Assembly: GCA_937944095.1 (NCBI GenBank)
Contig: CALEAC010000094.1
Span: 1-34,196, forward strand
Direction: 5' to 3'
Length of the DNA: 34,196 bases
Source of the DNA: an uncultured Saprospiraceae bacterium
Lineage (GTDB): Bacteria; Bacteroidota; Bacteroidia; Chitinophagales; Saprospiraceae
Shown here: one piece after another, positions 17,677 to 26,205 of the stretch
Position numbering within the stretch: the stretch's first letter is position 1
Layout of the letters: each line of letters begins with the position of its first letter
The notes under the pieces: model-generated
Database searches by the model: none
Told to the model about the DNA's origin: nothing
Seen by the model: only the letters and a program-made list of their open reading frames with translations
Translations under genes and position numbers: made by a program

Positions 17677-17817
17677 ATGAAATTTTTAGTTCTTATGGGG
17701 CTTGTATATCTCTCTTATCGAGCCTTGACCCCGCGTTCTAATTCCGGTCTAGAGGTCAAGAGAAACCCTAAGTCCCTTGATGAAGAGGAATTCATTGACT
17801 ACGAAGAAGTGGACTAA
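17677..17817 (+). CDS. Small membrane-anchored protein, DUF4834-like
   Basis: This 46-aa protein is read from the ATG at 17677. An upstream TTG at 17635 is possible but adds no plausible sequence. It has one N-terminal membrane segment (MKFLVLMGLVYLSYRAL) followed by a short polar tail ending in EEFIDYEEVD. That ending is like the C-terminus of the DUF4834 family common in Bacteroidota. The function is unknown. It lies 9 bp upstream of the pseudouridine synthase gene and is probably the first gene of that operon. Confidence 0.7.
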   Translation: MKFLVLMGLVYLSYRALTPRSNSGLEVKRNPKSLDEEEFIDYEEVD

Positions 17818-17826
17818 CAAGCATAC

Positions 17827-18477
17827 ATGATTGTAGCCAAAACAAAACATTATATCATCGCTACCAAGACCTGTGGTCAATTATCACAGCGTTCGTCAGC
17901 AGAAGATGGCTCATTACAGGCCAGCTTAGCAACAGATCACATAGCCCCGCTTCATATTCTAACCAGATTAGATAGACCTGTCAGTGGCCTGGTGCTATTC
18001 TCTAAGAGTAAGGCCTTCACCAAGAATTACCTACACCAGCAAATTCTAGACAAGGTCACCAAGGTGTATCTAGCCATAGTGGAACGCCTACCCGCGCAGG
18101 ACACTTTTATCATGAGCCACTATCTATTTCACGACAAGAAGACATATAAGTCCCATGTGAGTGACTTGCAGCAAGACAATTATAAGTTAGCGACTTCTGC
18201 TGCTAAGGTCTTATACAAGTTCGATAACTATGCTCTTCTCAGGATCAAGATACATAAAGGCAGTTTCCATCAGATCAGATCACAGTTAGCGCACATAGGC
18301 CATCCCGTCAAAGGTGATGTGAAGTATGGTGCCCGTAGAGGAAATAAGGACAGAAGCATACATTTGCACTCATATAAGCTGAAATTCACAGATCTAAATA
18401 AAGTAGGCCAAGAATATACAACCCTGCCTAGCGATCAGGATACTCTCTGGACTATTGCAAAAGAATATATTTCATGA
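17827..18477 (+). CDS. RluA-family RNA pseudouridine synthase
   Basis: This 216-aa pseudouridine synthase is of the RluA type and lacks an S4 domain. The catalytic motif is TRLDRPVSGLVLF with Asp49 in RLD (47-49). The later segments KVTKVYLAIV and GSFHQIRSQLAHIGHPVKGDVKYG are the conserved RluA core. It isomerises uridines in rRNA or tRNA; the site cannot be told from sequence. It starts with ATG and ends in an ATGA overlap with thiL. Confidence 0.93.
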   Translation: MIVAKTKHYIIATKTCGQLSQRSSAEDGSLQASLATDHIAPLHILTRLDRPVSGLVLFSKSKAFTKNYLHQQILDKVTKVYLAIVERLPAQDTFIMSHYLFHDKKTYKSHVSDLQQDNYKLATSAAKVLYKFDNYALLRIKIHKGSFHQIRSQLAHIGHPVKGDVKYGARRGNKDRSIHLHSYKLKFTDLNKVGQEYTTLPSDQDTLWTIAKEYIS

Positions 18478-19532
18478 AAGAGCCAAGTGTTAAATTTACA
18501 GATGTCAATGAATTAGGCGAATTCGGCCTGATTAGAAAACTGACAGAGGATATCGAGACAATCCACAAGTCCACTGTCCTAGGCATAGGAGACGATGCTG
18601 CCGTTATATGCCATGGTGATCATCATCTGGTCATCTCTACCGATCTACTTGTAGAAGGTATTCATTTTGACATGATTTACTCCCCGCTTAAGCATCTGGG
18701 ATACAAAGCAATCATGGTCAATCTCTCAGACATCTATGCGATGAATGCAACACCGCAGCAGGTCACCGTTTCTATTGCTATATCGAATAAATACTCTGTA
18801 GAGGCTCTAGAAGAACTATATGCTGGAATCAAAGAAGCATGTAGAAGATATAAGGTGGATCTAGTGGGTGGTGATACCACTTCCTCGCCTCGAGGAATGA
18901 CCATAAGCGTCACAGCTATCGGCTCTGTAGCCAAAGAAAAGATTACCTATCGATCAGGCGCTAAGAATGGTGACATCCTTTGCGTAAGCGGTGACTTAGG
19001 TGCTGCTTTTCTGGGTCTACAACTACTAGAAAGAGAAAAACAATTGTATCTCGATAACCCCGGTATTAAGCCTGAGTTAGAAGAACAGAAATATGTGTTA
19101 GAGAGACAACTCAAGCCTGAAGCTCGAAAAGACATGATCTCTTACATGGCCAAGGCAGAACTTGTCCCTACAGCTATGATAGATATCTCTGACGGACTGG
19201 CCTCAGACCTCATGCATATCTGTCATGCTTCTGGTGTCGGAGCCTATATAGAAGAAAGCAAAATACCAATCAATCAGGGTGCTCAGATGCTTGCATTGAA
19301 ATTCCAAATGGATCCAGTCACAGCTGCCCTCAATGGAGGTGAGGATTATGAGTTGCTTTTTACCGTAGATGAGAAAGATCTAGAAAAGATTAGACACCTC
19401 CCTAGCACCTATATTATAGGAGAAATAACCGTCAAGGAAGACGGTATTACGCTGCACACACCAGCAGGAAATGTGCATCCTCTCAAAGCACAGGGGTGGA
19501 GCCACTTCCCTGATAATGTAACTGACAGCTAG
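18474..19532 (+). CDS. thiL: Thiamine-monophosphate kinase
   Basis: This 352-aa ATP-dependent kinase makes thiamine diphosphate from thiamine monophosphate, the last step of cofactor synthesis. Family landmarks are GEFGLIRKL at the N-terminus, the metal/ATP motif GIGDDAAVI, STDLLVEGIHFD, VNLSDIYAMNA, GGDTTSSP and the late IDISDGLASDL and NGGEDYELLFTV. All are present and the length is normal. The ATG overlaps the stop of the pseudouridine synthase gene (ATGA). The gene converges with trmB, overlapping it by 4 bp. The product cofactor is needed by 2-oxoacid dehydrogenase E1 enzymes, partners of the E2 encoded at 7176, though no direct link is shown. Confidence 0.97.
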   Translation: MKEPSVKFTDVNELGEFGLIRKLTEDIETIHKSTVLGIGDDAAVICHGDHHLVISTDLLVEGIHFDMIYSPLKHLGYKAIMVNLSDIYAMNATPQQVTVSIAISNKYSVEALEELYAGIKEACRRYKVDLVGGDTTSSPRGMTISVTAIGSVAKEKITYRSGAKNGDILCVSGDLGAAFLGLQLLEREKQLYLDNPGIKPELEEQKYVLERQLKPEARKDMISYMAKAELVPTAMIDISDGLASDLMHICHASGVGAYIEESKIPINQGAQMLALKFQMDPVTAALNGGEDYELLFTVDEKDLEKIRHLPSTYIIGEITVKEDGITLHTPAGNVHPLKAQGWSHFPDNVTDS

Positions 19533-20227
19533 ACCTTACTGCCTAGCGAAAACTTAACAAACTTGATCTTAAGCTGATTCTTCAAGTGTTGCTTCTCGTA
19601 GAATGTGCGTATATCTAAATCAGGATGTATCAACTCTTCTTTGTAGATATCTGCATTATCGATTAACAAATTCAGTTTTTCCTCACTTATGACTTCTTTC
19701 GTATACAGATATAGAGGATTAGAATCAGTTTTGAGATGAACATAACCTGTCGATTCTAATACCTTTCTATAGATGTCTAAAAAATGGGGCGATGTCAATC
19801 GCTTGTTAGACTTGGTATCATTTAAGAATGGATCTGGAAAAGTGATCCAGATTTCTGAAACTTCTTCGTTGCCGAAATATCTGTCTAGGAATTCTATTCT
19901 GGTCCGCAAGAAGGCCACATTGGTTTGGTTTTCTTCTACCGCTGTCTTAGCACCTCGCCATATACGAGCACCTTTGATATCTACGCCTATAAAGTTCCGA
20001 TTAGGATACCGTGCCGCTAAGCCCAAGCAATACTCGCCCTTTCCACAGGCTAACTCGAGGGTTATGGCCTTATCGTTCTTAAAATGGAGCTCATTCCATC
20101 TACCTCTTAGGCTGACTTCTTGATGGTCTTTGCCATATAATCTTCCATCCTCATAGTTGCTGCTTTGATATACATTGCCAAATGTTAAGTTTTCTGTAAA
20201 CTTCAGCAGTTTGTTCCTTCTACTCAT
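19529..20227 (-). CDS. trmB: tRNA (guanine-N7-)-methyltransferase TrmB
   Basis: This 232-aa SAM-dependent methyltransferase makes m7G46 in tRNA. The SAM motif LELACGKGEYCLGLA starts near residue 54, followed by NFIGVDIKGARIWRGAK. The signature IWITFPDPFLNDTKSNKRLTSP carries the conserved PDP core. HLKTDSNPLYLYT completes the TrmB pattern. The start is the ATG at 20227. The gene stands alone on its strand, facing thiL, and its upstream region is shared with the divergent barrel gene. Confidence 0.97.
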   Translation of the reverse strand: MSRRNKLLKFTENLTFGNVYQSSNYEDGRLYGKDHQEVSLRGRWNELHFKNDKAITLELACGKGEYCLGLAARYPNRNFIGVDIKGARIWRGAKTAVEENQTNVAFLRTRIEFLDRYFGNEEVSEIWITFPDPFLNDTKSNKRLTSPHFLDIYRKVLESTGYVHLKTDSNPLYLYTKEVISEEKLNLLIDNADIYKEELIHPDLDIRTFYEKQHLKNQLKIKFVKFSLGSKV

Positions 20228-20302
20228 CTAATTATGAGACTTTTAGTTTTTGTGCTTCTGGACACTAAAATTATTCTAATTTCAGTCTTTAATTGACAAG
20301 AT

Positions 20303-21169
20303 TTGAGAACACTTCTATTCCTTTTTCTGACAACGATTTCTACGACCCTCATTGCCCAACATAAAATCGGCGTGAGAGCCGGGTTAAATTTGTCTACTTG
20401 GCAGGGTGGCGAATTAGAAAAGGGAGAAACCCTAGGTATCAATACTGGTTTTCATTTCGGTGTCAACTATACTTATCAATTGTCTTCCAAATTCGGTATT
20501 AGAGGCGAATTACAGTATATACAACGTGGAACCAACCATAACTTCATAGACACCATCGATGGGGCCTATAATCTGATTAAGCCCACAGATCTTACTGTAA
20601 CACCCTTCTTTGCCTATGGTGACACAGAACTAGAGATGCAGATATCCACAGGCTATCTATCAATACCTGTAACTGCCCAATTTCAGTTATCTGATAAGTT
20701 CGAAGTGTTTGGTGGTATCTCGCTAGACTTGCTACTTAATCCTATTGGCCGAGGCAATCTCAAGTTCGACAATGCTTTCCGTCAGGGCTATGAGCATAAC
20801 TATAGAAGAGATGAAGCTGGAGAAGCAATCACCTTTGGTAACCAGACCAGAACCTTGGCCTTTGATGTCAACGGTGAGGTAGAAACTATCTTTAAAACTA
20901 TCGGCGCCTATTACGATTATTCCGAAAGTTTTCTGGAAGAGAATGGCAAACGGTTTAAGCTCGTAGATAGCCACCTGATCTTCGGGCTTAATTACTTTAT
21001 AAATAGTGGATTTTACTTAGGGATAAGAGGTGAATATGGCCTGGTAGACATTACTAACAATCAACTAGACTTCAGCCTACGAGAGTTAAATCCCGATGAG
21101 ACCTATATCCGAAGATCGGACAGTGATAAGTCTATAAGCACCAGTATTTCTTTCGGATTCAGATTCTAA
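20303..21169 (+). CDS. Secreted outer-membrane beta-barrel protein (PorT-like)
   Basis: This 288-aa protein starts at TTG 20303; there is no in-frame ATG ahead of the signal peptide. The signal peptide is MRTLLFLFLTTISTTLIAQ, followed by HKIGVRAGLNLSTWQ, the usual opening of the Bacteroidota outer-membrane-barrel family (OMP_b-brl_2, PorT-like). Amphipathic beta strands alternate along the body, and the last residues ISFGFRF end in an aromatic, as expected for BAM recognition. The ligand or function is unknown. A PorT role in type IX secretion is not claimed, since this family has many members per genome. Confidence 0.88.
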   Translation: MRTLLFLFLTTISTTLIAQHKIGVRAGLNLSTWQGGELEKGETLGINTGFHFGVNYTYQLSSKFGIRGELQYIQRGTNHNFIDTIDGAYNLIKPTDLTVTPFFAYGDTELEMQISTGYLSIPVTAQFQLSDKFEVFGGISLDLLLNPIGRGNLKFDNAFRQGYEHNYRRDEAGEAITFGNQTRTLAFDVNGEVETIFKTIGAYYDYSESFLEENGKRFKLVDSHLIFGLNYFINSGFYLGIRGEYGLVDITNNQLDFSLRELNPDETYIRRSDSDKSISTSISFGFRF

Positions 21170-21171
21170 TC

Positions 21172-21735
21172 TTAGCTATTACTCTCTAGGTAATGGAAAC
21201 TTTGTTTTGGATGATACCCCTTGATACCCCTGAATAAATTTTCTATAGCAATAAGGTCCTGCTCTACATTATCAGTTGGCCAATACACTGGTAGGAAGCG
21301 AAACTCTTTTTTAGCATAATCTAGGACACAGGGGACGATTGGAATGCCTGCTAATCTGGCTATATGATAGTAGCCTGATTTAAACCGTTCGACTCTTTTG
21401 CGTTTGCCTTCTGGCGCAAAGAGAACTGCAAATGACTCTCTTATCCGATATTCATCTACAACAGCGTCTACAAAATTATTTGATTTAGACCGATCGACAG
21501 GTACACCACCTAGTTTGGAAAAAATCCAACCAAATGGGGGCTTAAATAATGATGATTTTCCGATATACTTAACGTTATCTTCTATGACATTCCTGACGAG
21601 TAAGCCTAGTGGAAAATCCCAGTTAGAAGTATGTGGTGCAGCAGCTAGAATTTTTTTCTTGATCTCCTTTGGGTAATAACCTGTGACCTTCCAGCCGAAT
21701 ATTTTTAATATAAACTTCGATATAGAAGCACTCAT
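21172..21735 (-). CDS. PlsC-like 1-acylglycerol-3-phosphate acyltransferase
   Basis: This 187-aa acyltransferase is read from the ATG at 21735. The frame opens at 21813, but the extra 26 residues (rich in Asn, Glu and Phe) have no counterpart in the family. The H-x4-D catalytic box is HTSNWD, with His35 and Asp40. GGVPVDRS and APEGKRKRVERFKSGYYHIA are the conserved glycerophosphate-binding motifs, and GIPIVPCVLDY follows. The enzyme moves acyl groups to lysophosphatidate or a related lipid at the inner membrane. The gene ends 2 bp from the convergent barrel gene. Confidence 0.85.
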   Translation of the reverse strand: MSASISKFILKIFGWKVTGYYPKEIKKKILAAAPHTSNWDFPLGLLVRNVIEDNVKYIGKSSLFKPPFGWIFSKLGGVPVDRSKSNNFVDAVVDEYRIRESFAVLFAPEGKRKRVERFKSGYYHIARLAGIPIVPCVLDYAKKEFRFLPVYWPTDNVEQDLIAIENLFRGIKGYHPKQSFHYLESNS

Positions 21736-22009
21736 GGTTCTCTTTCTTAAATTAAATGTAACTGAAAGAAAGAAATTATTTTCTTCTTCCATTCCAAGCA
21801 TGACTTTTAACATGCTAAACCCTTACACTAGGTGTACTTCATTTCGAATGTGTATACTAAGTGACAATGAACAAGCTAAATATTTGTTTAAATATTATAT
21901 GAATAAATACGATCAAAAGCGAATTAAAAATCGTCGTATATGCTTTCTGGTCATGTTTAAATTAAAGAGTACTTAAGATGTCAAAGTTCCCTAATTCTCT
22001 ATATTTACC

Positions 22010-23440
22010 ATGAATTATAATCTGAACACTTTTTTGATGGATAATAGAACGAAACGCGATGTATCGTTTCTGAGTATCGTATCAGAATTCGAAACCAACT
22101 TTGAGAACGGAGACCCAATTTTTTATGATAAAAGGACTTTCCTTGAAATCATCCGTTTTTACGAAGAAGAATTCCAATACGAAAAAGCAGTTGAAGTTAC
22201 CGATATTGCCATAGAGCAGTTTAAGTATCAGTCTGATTTTTTTATAATAAAAGCCAGGCTTTTATTTCAGACCAACTGTCATGAAGAAGCCCTAGAACTG
22301 CTTGCAAAAGCAGAAAAAATTTCCCCCTACGAACACGACGTACTGTTGCTGAAGATTCGTATTCTCGCCTTCCAAGGCAAAGTAGACGAGGCCAATGAAA
22401 TTCTTGCTGTGATGAAAAAGTACATCAGCAAGGAAGACTTGTCCGATGTCTACTTGAGTGAGTCATATATCAACGAGGTGACACATGACTATTCTGGTAT
22501 GTATGAGAACCTCTCCAAGGCCGTGGTATGCGACTGGAATAATGAAGAAGCTATGGAGCGCTTAGGTTTTGCAGTACAACTCTGTAAGAACTTCGAGCAG
22601 AGCATAGAATTCCACCAGCTTGTACTTAACAACAACCCATACAATTACTTGGCGTGGTTCAATCTAGGCCATGCTTATGCTTGTCAGGGAGAGTATGATC
22701 AAGCCATCTTGGCTCTAGAATATGCCTTTATCACAGAGGAAAACTTCCAAAATGGCTATCTCGATTGTGCTGACATTTGTATACAAGAAAAAGAATACCA
22801 AAAAGCACTTACTATCTATGAGGCCTTCTTAGATAAGTTCGGCTTAGACGAAGAGGTCTTGGTTAATATGGCGGAGTGCCAATTCCAATTAGGTGATCTC
22901 AATAATGCTAGAATTATCCTGAATAAGATTCTAAAGTTAGATCCATATAATGATGAAGTCTACTTCAAGTTAGGTCTATGCTATTCTAAAGCTAAAAAAT
23001 GGAATAAAGCGATTAATGCCTATCATAAGGCCATTACCCTAGAAGATAATTCCGAAGATTACTATCTACATCTTGCACATGCGCACAATGCTTTAGGTAG
23101 CTATGATAATGCTGAACTCTTCTATAGTAAAGCTGTAGAAATAGGACCAGAGCAAAGTATATACTGGAAAGAGTACATCGCCTTTCTAATCAAGATAGGT
23201 AAGCTGGAATCTGCTCTAGTCGTATTCCAAGAAGCAGACGATTTCACTTTCGGTGCAGATCTCCTCTACTGTAAAGGGGTCGCGGAATATATGGCTGGCA
23301 AGAAAGAAGAAGCTTATTTGACCTTTGAGGAAGCGCTCAAGGAGGATTATGCAATTCATATACTCATGTACGATATAGAGCCAGAATTAGCGCTCGATAC
23401 GACTCTTAATTCGATGATCAATTACTATAAAGAGGAGTAA
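22010..23440 (+). CDS. Tetratricopeptide-repeat protein
   Basis: This 476-aa protein is almost entirely TPR helices; about 11 repeats are visible from residue 50 on, for example YNYLAWFNLGHAYACQGEYD and DEVYFKLGLCYSKAKKWNKA. It lacks a signal peptide and is probably a cytoplasmic scaffold. A similar TPR protein with the N-terminal FYDKRTFLEIIRFY-type region is widespread in Bacteroidota, with no assigned function. The gene stands alone and ends 38 bp before a strong terminator. Confidence 0.9.
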   Translation: MNYNLNTFLMDNRTKRDVSFLSIVSEFETNFENGDPIFYDKRTFLEIIRFYEEEFQYEKAVEVTDIAIEQFKYQSDFFIIKARLLFQTNCHEEALELLAKAEKISPYEHDVLLLKIRILAFQGKVDEANEILAVMKKYISKEDLSDVYLSESYINEVTHDYSGMYENLSKAVVCDWNNEEAMERLGFAVQLCKNFEQSIEFHQLVLNNNPYNYLAWFNLGHAYACQGEYDQAILALEYAFITEENFQNGYLDCADICIQEKEYQKALTIYEAFLDKFGLDEEVLVNMAECQFQLGDLNNARIILNKILKLDPYNDEVYFKLGLCYSKAKKWNKAINAYHKAITLEDNSEDYYLHLAHAHNALGSYDNAELFYSKAVEIGPEQSIYWKEYIAFLIKIGKLESALVVFQEADDFTFGADLLYCKGVAEYMAGKKEEAYLTFEEALKEDYAIHILMYDIEPELALDTTLNSMINYYKEE

Positions 23441-23478
23441 TAAAATACAAGACACAACGACTACTCAATCTCGTTATG

Positions 23479-23514
23479 AGGCGATTAGGACTACGGTTCT
23501 AATTGCCTTTTTTT
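23479..23514 (+). terminator. Intrinsic terminator of the TPR gene
   Basis: The arms AGGCGATTAGGA (23479-23490) and TTCTAATTGCCT (23497-23508) form a 12-bp stem, with two G-U pairs and a 6-nt loop. T's run from 23508 to 23514. It lies 38 bp after the TPR stop codon and is clearly directed on the plus strand. Confidence 0.88.
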
Positions 23515-23518
23515 AATT

Positions 23519-24268
23519 TTAAGCTAGATGGTGAGCAAGTGCTGCACCTATAATTCCTGAGTTATTATATTTCTTCGCTGGCCTTACAGCAATAGAGGGA
23601 TCCATATACGGCGCATACAACGCATGCTTTTTGCTAATACCGCCTCCTAGAATGAATAGCTTAGGATAGAATAGTCTGTTGAGATAAAGAAGATATTCTC
23701 CCAGTTCTCTCCCGAAGTCTTCCCATGACAAGTCACGGCGTTTGCGAGCTGAATTAGAGACACTACGCTCTGCTATATCACCTTCGAATAAGATATGTCC
23801 AAGCTCTGTATTTGTGACCAACTTACCATCTATAAAAATGGATGAACCGATACCCGACCCCAGGGTCAAAAAGATAACCTTACCTTCTTTTTCCGCTGCA
23901 CTGCAATAATGAATTTCTGCCAGTCCTGCCGCATCTGCATCATTGATTACCGATACAGGAGAAGTAAACTTATCTGACATCATACTTTGTAGGTTCTGTC
24001 CGATCCAGGATTTATCTATGTTCGCTGCAGTCATACAGACCCCATCTATAATGACTGAGGGAAAGCCTAGACCTATAGGATATGATCTGTCTGGGCTGAT
24101 ACGGTTAGCGAGTTCTACCACAGACGAAAGAATAGTTTCTGGCGTCTTGTTGTCTGGTGTTTTGAGCTTCGTTCTTTCAGTTATAAGTTCTCCACGTGCT
24201 ATATCTACTAGTGCACCTTTTATGCCAGTCGCCCCGACATCTATACCTAAAATTACAGATTCACTCAT
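23519..24268 (-). CDS. ppgK: ROK-family kinase, probable polyphosphate glucokinase
   Basis: This 249-aa ROK-fold kinase has the phosphate-binding motif GIDVGATGIKG (8-18), catalytic Asp110 in VINDADAAG, the second phosphate loop TLGSGIGSS and LGGGIS. It lacks the CxCGxxGCxE zinc motif of ordinary ROK glucokinases and repressors. The segments TAANIDKSWIG, NDADAAGLAE and NTELGHI match what I recall of actinobacterial polyphosphate glucokinase (PpgK). It therefore probably phosphorylates glucose using polyphosphate, perhaps also ATP. It ends the six-gene minus-strand run, 3 bp after the upstream cyclophilin gene. Confidence 0.83.
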   Translation of the reverse strand: MSESVILGIDVGATGIKGALVDIARGELITERTKLKTPDNKTPETILSSVVELANRISPDRSYPIGLGFPSVIIDGVCMTAANIDKSWIGQNLQSMMSDKFTSPVSVINDADAAGLAEIHYCSAAEKEGKVIFLTLGSGIGSSIFIDGKLVTNTELGHILFEGDIAERSVSNSARKRRDLSWEDFGRELGEYLLYLNRLFYPKLFILGGGISKKHALYAPYMDPSIAVRPAKKYNNSGIIGAALAHHLA

Positions 24269-24271
24269 CTT

Positions 24272-25156
24272 CTAATTTAACATTCTGGCTTTTAGAATAC
24301 GGACATCCTTTTCTGGCTTATCGTACTTATCAGTGTCCACACTAGAAATTTTTTCCATGACATCATAGCCGATTAACAATCTTCCAAATACAGTATATTC
24401 CCCATCTAACTGAGGTGTTCCCCCGTATTCTAGGTATTGTTCGATTTGTTCGTCTTTATACTCGAACAACTTCTCTTCTCGTATCCTTTTTAACTTCTGC
24501 ATATCTAAGGCCCGACCCTCTACGATGTAGAATTGTGACCCTGATGATTTCTTCTTGGGGTTCATATCATCTGGCATTCTTGCTGCGGCTACTGCGCCTC
24601 TGACATGTATAAGGTCGTTACTTATTTCATTTTTGATTTCTGGAGGTTCTGGGAGTCTTTTGCCACTATTCCTAGACTTATTATCACCACCCTGTATCAT
24701 AAATCCATCTATGACTCGATGGAAAATAAGACCATTGTAGAATCCCTCTTCGACTAGCTTGGTAAAGTTTCTTAGATGAATAGGCGTCTCTTCGCTGAGC
24801 TCCATTATGAGATTACCCATGGTCGTTTCTAGGTGTACGACGCAGTTTGTAGGTGCTGCTACGACCAATTCTTTTGTTCGAGTCGCAATTTTGCCATTGC
24901 TCTCGGCGTCTAGTCTGACCTGATGCTTACCAGACTCTAAGAAACAATGTGCTAGTTCTCTTGCTGATGAGACCTGCTCATCATTAACCCACCAAGTATA
25001 GGTCGTTGCGTTCTTGGATGTATTCTGAAAGTCTATTGCAGCAGGCAGTTGGAAATTGTCTTCTTTGATGACAAAATCCGCATACGGCTTAGAGCAGCTG
25101 CCTAGTAACAAGGCAGCCGCACCTAACCAAATCTTATTTAGTTTCTGAAGTATCAG
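24272..25156 (-). CDS. Cyclophilin-type peptidyl-prolyl isomerase lipoprotein with PKD-like domain; non-ATG start
   Basis: The mature part has a PKD-like Ig fold (about residues 25-95, with IDFQNTSKNATTYTWW). A cyclophilin domain follows (about 105-294) with GLIFHRVIDGFMIQGGD, SSGSQFYIVEG and EYTVFGRLL. Translating from the first possible TTG (25111) gives only six residues, MLLGSC, before the lipobox cysteine, too short for export. Upstream the frame is open and encodes ILQKLNKIWLGAAALLLGSC, a proper lipoprotein signal, but it contains no ATG, GTG or TTG. I extend to the CTG at 25156, whose last two bases form part of the TGA stop of the preceding gene; ATA at 25153 or ATT at 25132 are alternatives. 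It is probably a periplasmic folding enzyme anchored by lipid. Confidence 0.85.
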   Translation of the reverse strand: MILQKLNKIWLGAAALLLGSCSKPYADFVIKEDNFQLPAAIDFQNTSKNATTYTWWVNDEQVSSARELAHCFLESGKHQVRLDAESNGKIATRTKELVVAAPTNCVVHLETTMGNLIMELSEETPIHLRNFTKLVEEGFYNGLIFHRVIDGFMIQGGDNKSRNSGKRLPEPPEIKNEISNDLIHVRGAVAAARMPDDMNPKKKSSGSQFYIVEGRALDMQKLKRIREEKLFEYKDEQIEQYLEYGGTPQLDGEYTVFGRLLIGYDVMEKISSVDTDKYDKPEKDVRILKARMLN

Positions 25157-25794
25157 TTGACTTTAGAAATTTTCATTTTTACATCTTTTACGGGTCTGTC
25201 TGCCTGACCTTTCTGCACTGCTGCAATCTTGTCTATAACATCTAGACCTTCTACAACCTCTCCGAACACAGTGTACTCATTATCAAGAAAAGGTGTACCA
25301 CCTACTTTCTCATATCGAGCGATATCCTCAGGAGAATAGGTGATGCCTTTTTGTTTTGCTAAGCCTGACAATTCGGCTGCCGTCACTGCTTTTCCATGTA
25401 CAATGTAGAACTGTGATCCAGAAGATTCTTTAGTCGGGTTACTTGGCCCTCCTGTACGCGCAGCTGCAAGAGTCCCCTTAAAGTGGTAAGCACCTATCTC
25501 AGCTGGCGTTCTATAACCAGGTCCGCCCATACCTAATCTTTTATCAGGTGCTGCACCTTTAGAATCGGGATCTCCACCTTGGACCATGAATTCATTGATA
25601 ACTCTGTGGAAAAGAAGATCATCGTAAAATTTATTATCGACGTGCTTCTTAAAATTGTCTCTGTGCTGAGGCGTGCTGTCATATAACTTGACCTTCATGT
25701 TTCCGTAGTCTGTTTCTATCAGAAACAACTCTTGCTTAGGTGAACAGGCTATCGCCAACATCGTCACACATAAGATCAGTAATGCATTTTTCAT
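25153..25794 (-). CDS. Cyclophilin-type peptidyl-prolyl isomerase lipoprotein
   Basis: This 213-aa protein has a lipoprotein signal (MKNALLILCVTMLAIACS, lipidated Cys17), so it is anchored in the envelope. The cyclophilin core shows DLLFHRVINEFMVQGGDPDS, GTLAAART, SSGSQFYIVHG and NEYTVFGEVVEG, the binding and catalytic segments for proline isomerisation of exported proteins. An insert that includes AAELSGLAKQKGITYSPEDIARYEKVGG separates two core strands and is typical of the Bacteroidota variant. The next gene is also a cyclophilin lipoprotein, and the two overlap by 4 bp, so the pair probably arose by duplication. Confidence 0.95.
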   Translation of the reverse strand: MKNALLILCVTMLAIACSPKQELFLIETDYGNMKVKLYDSTPQHRDNFKKHVDNKFYDDLLFHRVINEFMVQGGDPDSKGAAPDKRLGMGGPGYRTPAEIGAYHFKGTLAAARTGGPSNPTKESSGSQFYIVHGKAVTAAELSGLAKQKGITYSPEDIARYEKVGGTPFLDNEYTVFGEVVEGLDVIDKIAAVQKGQADRPVKDVKMKISKVN

Positions 25795-25813
25795 ATTTGA
25801 TGATTTACTGGAG

Positions 25814-26179
25814 CTATTCTTTTAGCTCCGCGTCATTATTTAGTTTGTTAAAATAATTCAGTACACATGTCTTTAAGATTCGCTCTTGTTCATCCAGTCC
25901 TTTGACCTTGAATGGTTTGACGATCTCAAAATGGGGCCAACCTTCTTCGTCTCGACCCTCAAAGGTATAGTAACCCTGTTGCTCTAGCATCGTACATGCC
26001 GCTACATGGATCAAGTCCCTCTTTTCTTCCTTGGTAAAATCTTTTCTCACTCGGCCATACTCCTGTATGCCTATAAGAAAAAGGATACCCTTCAGTTCCG
26101 GAAGATCTGGTAACTCGGTCATCTTCTGTAGTCGATGCCTAAGTTGTAACCATTGGAATTCTAATTCCCATTCCTCCAT
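25814..26179 (-). CDS. Conserved hypothetical protein, 121 aa
   Basis: This soluble protein has no signal peptide or membrane segment. It begins MEEWELEFQWLQLRHRL and includes ILFLIGIQEYG, KEEKRDLIHVAACTML and EGRDEEGWPHFE. It resembles a conserved Bacteroidota family of unknown function. It lies between the pseudouridine synthase gene (26 bp upstream) and the first cyclophilin gene (19 bp downstream), so it is part of the dnaB-ppgK run. I assign no function. Confidence 0.82.
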   Translation of the reverse strand: MEEWELEFQWLQLRHRLQKMTELPDLPELKGILFLIGIQEYGRVRKDFTKEEKRDLIHVAACTMLEQQGYYTFEGRDEEGWPHFEIVKPFKVKGLDEQERILKTCVLNYFNKLNNDAELKE

Positions 26180-26205
26180 AGAACTGCAAATATATGAAAG
26201 CCTAT

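Noticed and set aside
21907-21939. ATACGA/TCGTAT inverted repeat in the spacer before the TPR gene
   Set aside because: Six-bp arms with a 21-nt loop in AT-rich sequence; not stronger than chance.
21683-21976. 97-codon plus-strand frame before the TPR gene
   Set aside because: Half lies antisense to the acyltransferase and half in AT-rich spacer; the product looks random.
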